A stretch of DNA of 5,177 nt, from positions 1 through 5,177 of the forward strand of contig CAUJFM010000198.1 in NCBI GenBank assembly GCA_963169595.1, in the 5' to 3' direction. The stretch is from Bacteroidota bacterium (GTDB taxonomy: Bacteria > Bacteroidota > Bacteroidia > Flavobacteriales_F > PHOS-HE28). Shown in pieces: positions 1-4,591 of the stretch. A program made the translations under genes and the position numbers. Under the pieces are notes generated by a model that saw only the letters and a list, made by a program, of their open reading frames with translations, was not told where the DNA came from and searched no databases. Every line of letters begins with the position of its first letter. The first letter of the stretch is position 1.

Positions 1-6
1 CGGGCT

Positions 7-59
7 TTTTCATGCGCAGACCACCCCAAGCTTGCTTGAGCGCGGTCTGCGCATGAAAA
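7..59. repeat. Inverted repeat with perfect 16-bp arms
   Basis: The arms ttttcatgcgcagacc (7-22) and ggtctgcgcatgaaaa (44-59) are exact reverse complements separated by 21 nt. The loop contains most of the 16-nt direct repeat ccaagcttgcttgagc (26-41). No T-run follows on either strand, so it is unlikely to be an intrinsic terminator. It could be a repetitive palindromic element or a structured RNA segment. Confidence 0.85.
26..41. repeat. 16-nt direct repeat, copy 1
   Basis: The sequence ccaagcttgcttgagc recurs exactly at 298-313. A shorter relative, aagcttgag, lies near 220-228 just before the second long core. In this copy it sits within the loop of the 7-59 inverted repeat. Confidence 0.8.
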
Positions 60-60
60 T

Positions 61-138
61 GCCGCGAGCGAAGCGAGCAGGGCTTGTCTTGAAGCCTCAC
101 CCCTTTAGGGAAAGACCAACCGAAGGGAGGTCAATCCC
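61..138. repeat. Long intergenic repeat, unit A
   Basis: The unit begins gccgcgagc (61-69) and contains a core at 80-138 that aligns by hand to 231-288 at about 51 of 59 positions with one single-base gap. On the minus strand the core has complementary outer ends (ggga/tccc) and inner GACC/GGTC, so a small hairpin is possible. Translation of the minus strand gives a GIDLPSVGLSLKG-like peptide. I read this as a by-product of the repeat, not a protein. Confidence 0.75.
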
Positions 139-159
139 GTAGTTTCCTCTCCCCATCTG

Positions 160-179
160 ATCTCGCTTGGACGCGAGAT
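160..179. repeat. Short hairpin between repeat units
   Basis: The arms atctcgc (160-166) and gcgagat (173-179) are perfect reverse complements around a six-base loop. It lies in the spacer between the two long repeat copies. No T-run follows, so a terminator role is not supported. Confidence 0.55.
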
Positions 180-191
180 GTAGAACAAAAA

Positions 192-288
192 GCCGCGAGC
201 CTTCCTCCGCAGTCGAGCGAAGCTTGAGCCGGGCTTGTCTTGCAGCCTCCCCCTTCAGGGAAAGACCGACCAACGAGAGGTCGATCCC
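192..288. repeat. Long intergenic repeat, unit B
   Basis: This is the second copy of the unit at 61-138, with the same gccgcgagc start (192-200) and a core at 231-288. Between them it has about 30 extra bases (201-230) that include the fragment aagcttgag. On the minus strand the core can pair CGACC with GGTCG, one base pair more than unit A allows. The copies have diverged by scattered substitutions, which suggests an old duplication or two members of a dispersed family. Confidence 0.75.
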
Positions 289-297
289 ATTGACCAG

Positions 298-313
298 CCA
301 AGCTTGCTTGAGC
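298..313. repeat. 16-nt direct repeat, copy 2
   Basis: Exact copy of the 16 nt at 26-41. It is followed, as in the first region, by gaaaatgccgc (321-331, compared with 55-65). The order of short blocks is therefore repeated, not just one word. Confidence 0.8.
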
Positions 314-383
314 TGGGAGCGAAAATGCCGCAATGCATATACCCACCCCTCAACAACTCAGGCCTCTCCTACGCCCCTTCCCC

Positions 384-391
384 TTCCTTTG
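384..391 (+). promoter_or_regulatory. Possible -7 element of the DinB gene
   Basis: ttcctttg matches the Bacteroidota -7 consensus TAnnTTTG at five of six fixed positions. It ends four bases before the ATG at 396. No TTG is visible at the expected -33 position. A TTTG ending four bases before ATG recurs at nhaA and the peroxiredoxin, and CTTG does so at the CDF gene. This favours the ATG at 396 over an upstream in-frame ATG at 333. Confidence 0.45.
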
Positions 392-395
392 CAGC

Positions 396-887
396 ATGAA
401 CGATGCCCGCCTCCTTGCCGACCTGATGGACCATGCGCATGCCATGACGATGCAACAGGCGGAACGCCTACAGCAACGTGACCTCCACCAGCGTTTTGTG
501 GTGAACGGGATCGAGCTGAACAGCGCCTTCTGGATCCTGGCCCACCTCGCGGTTTCCGAGAACTGGTTGATCCTGAGGGGCACGAACGGCCCGTTCCAGA
601 AGTTCAGTTGGGCCAAGCAGTTCACCCTGGGCGCCACACCGCCAGCACCGGCCGAGTGCCCGCCCTTCGAGGAGATCATGAGCACGCTCGAGCGGGTGCA
701 TCGCCTGGCCGTGGACCATGTGGCCGGTCTATCCGATGCCGACCTGGCCTCACCGCACCACGCACGGATGGACCTGGACAGCGGATCCGACATGCGGGCC
801 GTGATCCACCATCACATCCGGCACGTCAACATGCACAACGGCCAACTGGCTTGGCTGTGCAAACTGCACGGACTGCCCACGATCTGA
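396..887 (+). CDS. DinB-family (four-helix, putative metal-binding) protein
   Basis: This encodes 163 residues, the usual size of DinB/DUF664-like four-helix-bundle proteins. These typically carry a metal held by three histidines and include thiol-dependent transferases and many members of unknown role. Visible signatures are the helix-2 segment FWILAHLAVSENWLI with His50 and the last-helix segment IRHVNMHNGQL with His143 and His147 in HxxxH spacing. Together these give the expected triad. There is no signal peptide or membrane span, so it is probably cytoplasmic. An in-frame ATG at 333 would add 21 residues rich in Pro and Leu that do not resemble the family and would begin in repeat-flanking DNA, so I start at 396. 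It converges on nhaA with 25 bases between the stops. The specific substrate cannot be read from the sequence. Confidence 0.85.
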   Translation: MNDARLLADLMDHAHAMTMQQAERLQQRDLHQRFVVNGIELNSAFWILAHLAVSENWLILRGTNGPFQKFSWAKQFTLGATPPAPAECPPFEEIMSTLERVHRLAVDHVAGLSDADLASPHHARMDLDSGSDMRAVIHHHIRHVNMHNGQLAWLCKLHGLPTI

Positions 888-912
888 TCGTCGGTCGGTC
901 CGGAGGCCTTCA

Positions 913-2079
913 TCAAGCGACTTCGAGGTCGCCTTCCTTCTTCACGGCCGAAGCCGATGGCAGTGCGGCCTTCAACCAGAACAGCCCGATCAAGGCCGCC
1001 ACCGTAGAGGAGATGAGGATGGCGGTCTTCGCGTGCATAATGGTCGCCGGGTCGTTGAAGGCCAGCAGGGTAATGAAGATGCTCATCGTGAAGCCGATAC
1101 CTCCCAGGAAGCCGACCCCGGCTACGTGAGACCAACGTGTGCCCCTTGGTAGGGAGCACATGCGCACGGCCACGGCGATCGCGGTGAACAGGGTGATGCC
1201 CAGCGGCTTGCCCAGCACAAGGCCCAGGAAGATGCCCATGCTGTTGGTGGAGAAGAGGTCCGAGGCCCATCCGCTGTCGAGGTGTATGCAGGTGTTGGCC
1301 AGCGCGAACACGGGCATGATGAAGAAGGCCACCGGCTTGTGGAGCGCCCCCTCGAGGCGTTGGGCCATGCCCTTCTTACTATGGAAGGGGATCGCGAAGG
1401 CCACCAGTACCCCGGTGATGCTCGGATGCACGCCGGACCGGAGCATGAACACCCACATCACCACACCGAGCGCCAGGTAGATCCACAGCTTGCCCACGCG
1501 CATCCGTTCCAGCGAGAACATGAGCAGGAAGATGGCAAGCGCCACGGACAGGTCCGCCCAGGAAACCCCGGTGGAATAGAAGAGGGCAATGGCGATGATG
1601 GCACCGAGGTCATCGATCACGGCCAGTGCCGTGAGGAAGACCTTCAAGGCCACCGGGACGCGATCGCCCAGCAACGACAGGATGCCGATGGCAAAGGCGA
1701 TGTCCGTGGCCATGGGGATACCCGCCCCGGAGGCTGTGGCCGTGCCATGGTTCAGGATGAAATGGATGCCGGCCGGGACCAGCATGCCGCCCAATGCGGC
1801 CATCGCTGGCAGAAGTGCGTGCTTGATCCGGCTCAGCTCCCCCACGAGCAGCTCCCGCTTCAGTTCCACGCCGACCAGCAGGAAGAAAACGGCCATCAGG
1901 CCATCGTTGATCCAGAACTCCACCGGATGACCGGCGAGCTTCATGTGCCAGAGGCCGACATAAGGCTCACCCCAGGCCGAGTTGGTCAGCACCAACGAGA
2001 GGATCGTGCACAGAACGAGCACCATGCCTCCCGCCCGCTCGCTTTCCCAAAGATCCCTGAACAGGCGAGTCAACCGCAT
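913..2079 (-). CDS. nhaA: Na+/H+ antiporter NhaA
   Basis: NhaA exchanges cytoplasmic Na+ (or Li+) for external H+ in the inner membrane, for salt and alkaline-pH homeostasis. From the ATG at 2079 it has 388 residues, the same length as E. coli NhaA. Conserved features in this numbering are ATDIAFAIG with Asp126, ALAVIDDLGAI with Asp156 and Asp157 (the transport-site pair), LGKPLGI with Lys291 (the equivalent of E. coli Lys300), and the pH-sensing segment GVELKREL with Glu72, Arg75 and Glu76. RSGVHPSITG holds the His equivalent to E. coli His225. Many hydrophobic helices fit the 12-span fold. The frame extends six codons to a GTG at 2097. I prefer the ATG because catctttg ends four bases before it and the length then matches. 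The gene appears complete, and all the key residues I checked are present. Confidence 0.97.
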   Translation of the reverse strand: MRLTRLFRDLWESERAGGMVLVLCTILSLVLTNSAWGEPYVGLWHMKLAGHPVEFWINDGLMAVFFLLVGVELKRELLVGELSRIKHALLPAMAALGGMLVPAGIHFILNHGTATASGAGIPMATDIAFAIGILSLLGDRVPVALKVFLTALAVIDDLGAIIAIALFYSTGVSWADLSVALAIFLLMFSLERMRVGKLWIYLALGVVMWVFMLRSGVHPSITGVLVAFAIPFHSKKGMAQRLEGALHKPVAFFIMPVFALANTCIHLDSGWASDLFSTNSMGIFLGLVLGKPLGITLFTAIAVAVRMCSLPRGTRWSHVAGVGFLGGIGFTMSIFITLLAFNDPATIMHAKTAILISSTVAALIGLFWLKAALPSASAVKKEGDLEVA

Positions 2080-2083
2080 GGCG

Positions 2084-2091
2084 CAAAGATG
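2084..2091 (-). promoter_or_regulatory. Possible -7 element of nhaA
   Basis: Read on the minus strand this is catctttg, matching TAnnTTTG at five of six fixed positions, with cgcc between it and the ATG at 2079. It would place transcription start at or next to the ATG. I find no -33 TTG. It also lies inside the alternative GTG-started frame, which argues against the GTG start if the element is real. Confidence 0.45.
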
Positions 2092-2124
2092 GGCCACATC
2101 GTCTTAACAGCGCCGGAAAGTCGC

Positions 2125-2142
2125 CGTGCTCAAGCGAGCACG
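2125..2142. other. Hairpin between DUF2892 gene and nhaA
   Basis: cgtgctc (2125-2131) and gagcacg (2136-2142) form a perfect 7-bp stem with a four-base loop, starting 13 bases beyond the DUF2892 stop on the minus strand. There is no following T-run, so it would be a weak intrinsic terminator at best. It may partly separate the DUF2892 transcript from nhaA, or stabilise the 3' end. Confidence 0.4.
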
Positions 2143-2155
2143 CTGGGGAGCGCGT

Positions 2156-2359
2156 CTACTTCTTCGGGCAGGTGTTGATCCCGACCAGCGCATAGAGCGG
2201 GCAGAATCCCACCAATGCGGTCAGCAGGAACACGCCACCCAGGATGAGCAGCACCGTGCCCAAGGTGCCCTCCACGGTCCTTGTGAAATAAAGCACGGAC
2301 ATCACCACGGCCAGCGCGATGCGGAGCACTTTGTCGATGTTGCCAACGTTCGTCTTCAT
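2156..2359 (-). CDS. DUF2892 (YgaP-type) inner-membrane protein
   Basis: This 67-residue protein matches the DUF2892 family pattern: MKTNVGNIDKVLRIALA at the start, then two hydrophobic spans (about residues 11-26 and 32-51), then GFCPLYALVGINTC near the end with Cys53 and Cys64. The same module forms the membrane anchor of E. coli YgaP, where it is fused to a rhodanese domain; here it stands alone, as is common in Bacteroidota. The biochemical role of the free-standing form is not established, although the family often occurs near sulfur, thiol or metal functions. It starts 17 bases after the stop of the small membrane gene at 2377-2505 and has no TTTG-type element of its own, consistent with co-transcription. 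nhaA follows after 76 bases. Confidence 0.87.
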   Translation of the reverse strand: MKTNVGNIDKVLRIALAVVMSVLYFTRTVEGTLGTVLLILGGVFLLTALVGFCPLYALVGINTCPKK

Positions 2360-2376
2360 GGGTCACGAATTGGGGT

Positions 2377-2505
2377 TCAACCGTTCTCGATCAGGAGGGC
2401 GATGGCGACCGCGAAGGAGATGCACAGGATGCACACCAGCGCGAACCGCCACCATTGTCCACGACCATGCATGTTGCGAAGGTGAAGGTACCGATCGGCC
2501 CGCAT
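2377..2505 (-). CDS. Small single-span membrane protein (42 aa), hypothetical
   Basis: A frame of 42 residues begins MRADRYLHLRNMHGRGQWWR, a basic N-terminal stretch. A strongly hydrophobic segment follows (about residues 21-39, FALVCILCISFAVAIALLI), with a short IENG tail. I do not recognise a family. Evidence that it is a gene: the 20 codons from Ala22 to Asn41 all end in G or C, like the real genes here; the layout is a typical N-in membrane peptide; and its stop lies 17 bases before the DUF2892 ATG on the same strand. An internal ATG at 2472 (residue 12) is preceded at four bases by caccttcg, a weak version of the start element seen elsewhere, and would give 31 residues. A longer GTG start upstream is also open. 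Positive charge before the span predicts a cytoplasmic N-terminus. Confidence 0.5.
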   Translation of the reverse strand: MRADRYLHLRNMHGRGQWWRFALVCILCISFAVAIALLIENG

Positions 2506-2569
2506 GGTGACCACCGTCACCACATGGTCCAGTTGCACCGGGGCCGCTACTCCACGATGGACCGAAGAG

Positions 2570-2592
2570 CACCATCAACGACATCGATGGTG
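2570..2592. promoter_or_regulatory. Dyad in the divergent promoter region
   Basis: caccatc (2570-2576) and gatggtg (2586-2592) are perfect inverted arms around nine bases. The dyad lies in the 105-base divergent gap between the small membrane gene and the CDF gene, six bases upstream of the taaacttg element. Its position fits a repressor or activator site for the CDF gene, but it does not match an operator I can name. It could also be coincidental. Confidence 0.3.
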
Positions 2593-2598
2593 GTGGAG

Positions 2599-2606
2599 TA
2601 AACTTG
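2599..2606 (+). promoter_or_regulatory. Possible -7 element of the CDF gene
   Basis: taaacttg matches TAnnTTTG at five of six fixed positions and ends four bases (ggcc) before the ATG at 2611. A GGAG lies at 2594-2597 but is too far upstream of the ATG for a normal Shine-Dalgarno site. No -33 TTG is visible. Confidence 0.5.
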
Positions 2607-2610
2607 GGCC

Positions 2611-3606
2611 ATGAAGGGACCCGGGAACAACGTGCGGCTGCAGGCCGTGGTGCTGGCCATCGGCGTGCTGCTCATGGCCCTGAAGTTCCTCGCGTGGCGC
2701 GCCACCCATAGCAACACCATCCTGAGCGATGCCCTGGAGAGCATCGTGAACGTGGTGGCCGGAGCCTTTGCCTTGTACAGCCTCTACCTCGCCGCCAAGC
2801 CACGTGACCGCGAACACCCCTATGGCCATGGCAAGGTGGAGTTCATCAGTGCAGGCATCGAGGGCGGCCTGGTGGTGATCGCCGGTGGGGTCATCATCTG
2901 GCGCGCGGTGCAGGCCCTGCTCAGCCACCAACAGTTGCACGACCTCGATATCGGCATCCTGCTCACGGGCACGGCCGGTGCCATCAACCTCATCATGGGC
3001 CTCCTGTTGCAGCGCCGTGGACGCAAGGCGCGCTCCATCACCATGGAGGCCTCGGGCACCCACCTGCTCAGCGATGCCTGGAGCACAGTGGCCATGGTGC
3101 TGGGCCTGGTGCTTATCCGGTTCACGGGCATCATGTGGCTGGACCAGCTCTTCGCCATCCTCTTCGCGCTCTACATCATCCTCACCGGCCTGCGGATCTT
3201 CCGGCGTTCAGTGGCGGGGATCATGGACGAGGCGGATCTCGAAGTGGCGGCCACCGTGATCAAGCTGCTCGACGAGCACAGGAGACCACAATGGGTGGAC
3301 ATGCACAACTTCCGGATGATCAAGTATGGTACGGTACTGCACATTGACTGCCATGTGACCCTGCCCTGGTACTTCAGCTTGGAGCAGGCGCACGCCGAGA
3401 TCAGCGCGATGGAACAACTGGTGAACGAGCGGCACGATCAGGAAGTGGAGCTCTTCATCCACATGGACCCCTGCATCCCCACATCGTGCGCCATCTGCCA
3501 GGTGAGCGAATGCCGCGAGCGCAAAGCCCCCTTCCAACAGCGTGTACCTTGGAGCCTGGACACCGTGCTGGACAATGCGAAGCACGGCATGGCCCACAGG
3601 AAGTGA
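2611..3606 (+). CDS. Cation diffusion facilitator (CDF) family metal/H+ antiporter
   Basis: This 331-residue protein exports divalent metal (Zn, Fe, Co, Mn or similar) across the inner membrane in exchange for protons. Six hydrophobic spans cover about residues 11-195. TM2 holds ILSDALESIVN with Asp40. The loop DREHPYGHGKVEF (66-78) is a family hallmark. TM5 holds GTHLLSDA with His151 and Asp155, the HxxxD half of the transport site. The second Asp of the TM2 DxxxD seen in E. coli YiiP is replaced here (Ser44), as in some other CDF branches. A cytoplasmic ferredoxin-like C-terminal domain spans about 206-286. It is followed by a four-cysteine cluster at Cys288, 293, 296 and 301 (Cx4Cx2Cx4C), a tail I associate with Bacteroidota CDFs and a likely metal or redox site. 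The metal cannot be assigned from sequence. The peroxiredoxin gene follows closely. Confidence 0.95.
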   Translation: MKGPGNNVRLQAVVLAIGVLLMALKFLAWRATHSNTILSDALESIVNVVAGAFALYSLYLAAKPRDREHPYGHGKVEFISAGIEGGLVVIAGGVIIWRAVQALLSHQQLHDLDIGILLTGTAGAINLIMGLLLQRRGRKARSITMEASGTHLLSDAWSTVAMVLGLVLIRFTGIMWLDQLFAILFALYIILTGLRIFRRSVAGIMDEADLEVAATVIKLLDEHRRPQWVDMHNFRMIKYGTVLHIDCHVTLPWYFSLEQAHAEISAMEQLVNERHDQEVELFIHMDPCIPTSCAICQVSECRERKAPFQQRVPWSLDTVLDNAKHGMAHRK

Positions 3607-3638
3607 CGATGATCACCCGGAAAGACCTGATGCAGTGC

Positions 3639-3646
3639 GATCTTTG
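3639..3646 (+). promoter_or_regulatory. TTTG element before the peroxiredoxin start
   Basis: gatctttg ends four bases (cccc) before the ATG at 3651 and matches five of six fixed positions of TAnnTTTG. It closely resembles the nhaA element catctttg. If it acts as a promoter, the peroxiredoxin has its own transcript in addition to read-through from the CDF gene. It was also used to choose the start. Confidence 0.4.
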
Positions 3647-3650
3647 CCCC

Positions 3651-4295
3651 ATGGAAACGACCAGCATGCCACGCATCGGGGACAAGGCCCCCGACTTTGA
3701 GGCGAACACCACGCATGGGCCGCTCAAGTTCAGCGAGTTCGCCAAGGACCACTGGGTGATCCTCTTCAGCCACCCGGCCGATTTCACCCCGGTCTGCACC
3801 ACGGAGCTCTCCGAGTTCGCCCGGAACGCCGACTGGTTCACCCAGCGCAACACCAAGCTGATGGGCGAGAGCATCGACAGCATCCACAGCCACGTGGCCT
3901 GGGTGCAGAACGTGCGCGAGAAGACCGGGGTCTACATGGACTTCCCGATCATCGCCGACATCGACATGAAGGTGGCCAAGCTCTATGGCATGCTCCATGA
4001 GAGCACGAGCGCCACGGCCTCCGTTCGGGCGGTGTTCTTCATCGACCCCAAGGGCATCATCCGCCTCATCATGTACTACCCGCTGAACGTGGGCCGCAAC
4101 ATGGACGAGATCAAGCGGGTGCTGGAGGCGCTGCAGACCGTGGACAGCCACAACTGCGCGCTGCCGGTGAACTGGAAGAAGGGCGACAAGGTGATCGTTC
4201 CCCCGCCCAAGACCCTGAAGGAGCTGGACGCCCGTCTGGCGGATGCCTCGGTGGAGATGGTGGACTTCTACCTGGCCAAGAAGGAACTGGCCTGA
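3651..4295 (+). CDS. Peroxiredoxin, Prx6/1-Cys (AhpC/TSA) type
   Basis: This 214-residue thiol peroxidase reduces H2O2 and organic hydroperoxides in the cytoplasm. The thioredoxin-fold core begins at PRIGDKAPDF. The active-site motif HPADFTPVCTTEL gives Pro42, Thr46 and peroxidatic Cys49, with Arg126 in SVRAVFFIDPKG as the conserved arginine. The C-terminal extension with YYPLNVGRNMDEI and GDKVIVPPPKTL is typical of the Prx6 branch, and the sequence strongly resembles archaeal members. The only other cysteine is Cys169 at the start of the C-terminal domain; whether it resolves Cys49 is unknown. Two other starts are possible: ATG at 3609, two bases after the CDF stop, which adds 14 residues with a CDLC pair, and ATG at 3666. 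I prefer 3651 for the TTTG spacing and usual family length. Adjacency to CDF suggests linked metal and peroxide defence. Confidence 0.94.
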   Translation: METTSMPRIGDKAPDFEANTTHGPLKFSEFAKDHWVILFSHPADFTPVCTTELSEFARNADWFTQRNTKLMGESIDSIHSHVAWVQNVREKTGVYMDFPIIADIDMKVAKLYGMLHESTSATASVRAVFFIDPKGIIRLIMYYPLNVGRNMDEIKRVLEALQTVDSHNCALPVNWKKGDKVIVPPPKTLKELDARLADASVEMVDFYLAKKELA

Positions 4296-4311
4296 GCAAC
4301 GGCCTTAGCTG

Positions 4312-4339
4312 AAAAGCCCCGCCTTGTGGCGGGGCTTTT
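4312..4339. terminator. Intrinsic terminator, probably bidirectional
   Basis: aaaagccccgcc (4312-4323) and ggcggggctttt (4328-4339) pair perfectly over 12 bp around ttgt, 16 bases after the peroxiredoxin stop. The GC-rich stem ends in T residues on both strands. It can therefore end the CDF-peroxiredoxin transcript and also stop minus-strand transcription coming from tRNA-His. Confidence 0.88.
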
Positions 4340-4365
4340 CCATTTCATCCGAGGGACCAAATGAC

Positions 4366-4387
4366 GAACGCCCCATGCGGGGCGTTC
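4366..4387 (-). terminator. Hairpin just after tRNA-His
   Basis: gaacgcccc (4366-4374) and ggggcgttc (4379-4387) form a perfect 9-bp stem with a four-base loop. It lies six bases beyond the mature tRNA-His 3' end. On the minus strand it is followed by gtcattt, a poor T-run, so it may be a weak terminator or a 3'-processing boundary. The stronger hairpin at 4312-4339 lies behind it. Confidence 0.5.
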
Positions 4388-4393
4388 ATCCTG

Positions 4394-4467
<74 letters not shown>

Positions 4468-4498
4468 CATTTCCGTCCACGCGGGGCGAACGGGGCTG

Positions 4499-4506
4499 CA
4501 AATATA
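4499..4506 (-). promoter_or_regulatory. Perfect -7 element upstream of tRNA-His
   Basis: Read on the minus strand this is tatatttg, an exact TAnnTTTG match. It lies 30 bases before the encoded G-1, giving a short 5' leader of about 25 bases to be trimmed by RNase P. I see no clear TTG at the -33 position. It is the best promoter in the window and supports the Bacteroidota-type reading of the weaker elements elsewhere. Confidence 0.65.
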
Positions 4507-4575
4507 ACGGTGTGGAGGATCCCTCGCACGCCACCCGCCTTCGCAGTGTGCAATTACCGCCCGGAGACCGCGGTG

Positions 4576-4582
4576 TATTTTG
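4576..4582 (+). promoter_or_regulatory. Possible -7 element of the glycosyltransferase gene
   Basis: tattttg resembles TAnnTTTG with the spacer one base short, and ends nine bases before the ATG at 4592. It would give a leader of only a few bases. No -33 element is seen. It is back-to-back with the tRNA-His promoter, about 70 bases away. Confidence 0.35.
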
Positions 4583-4591
4583 CACCCGGCG

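Larger units (their letters stand above)
1..383. other. Gene-free repeat mosaic at the left edge
   Basis: I see no credible gene here. The only open frames are low-complexity and run through the repeats: a minus-strand frame at 97-333 would encode the similar peptides GIDLSLVGLSLKG and GIDLPSVGLSLKG, which simply translate the two repeat copies. The stretch holds two copies of a ~59-nt core (80-138 and 231-288), an exact 16-nt repeat (26-41 and 298-313), a shared gaaaatgccgc (55-65 and 321-331) and two hairpins (7-59 and 160-179). The first ten bases, cgggcttttt, look like the 3' arm and T-run of a terminator for a gene left of the window, but the other arm is not visible. Confidence 0.7.

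Noticed and set aside
61..288. CRISPR array
   Set aside because: Only two long diverged copies with unequal internal inserts; no regular short repeat-spacer pattern.
97..333. Minus-strand 78-residue frame with two GIDL..VGLSLKG peptides
   Set aside because: It is the translation of the two DNA repeat copies. It has no family resemblance and lies wholly within the repeat mosaic.
888..912. Terminator between convergent DinB and nhaA genes
   Set aside because: The 25-base gap has no T-run and no convincing stem.
1282..2178. Plus-strand 298-residue frame opposite nhaA
   Set aside because: It is rich in His, Gln, Glu and Gly with no recognisable domain. It is antisense to an intact, conserved nhaA, and such shadow frames are common in GC-rich DNA.
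2363..2584. Minus-strand 73-residue frame overlapping the small membrane gene
   Set aside because: Its composition (Gly, Ser, Pro, Arg) looks non-coding. The overlapping frame at 2377-2505 has a clean membrane span and better codon use.
2594..2597. Shine-Dalgarno GGAG for the CDF gene
   Set aside because: It lies 13 bases before the ATG, too far for normal ribosome binding, and would be upstream of the predicted transcription start.
2575..3063. Minus-strand 162-residue frame opposite the CDF gene
   Set aside because: It is antisense to a clearly conserved transporter, His/Gln/Ala-rich, and shows no motif.
3438..4151. Minus-strand 237-residue frame opposite CDF end and peroxiredoxin
   Set aside because: Val/His/Asp-rich shadow spanning two real genes, with no domain.
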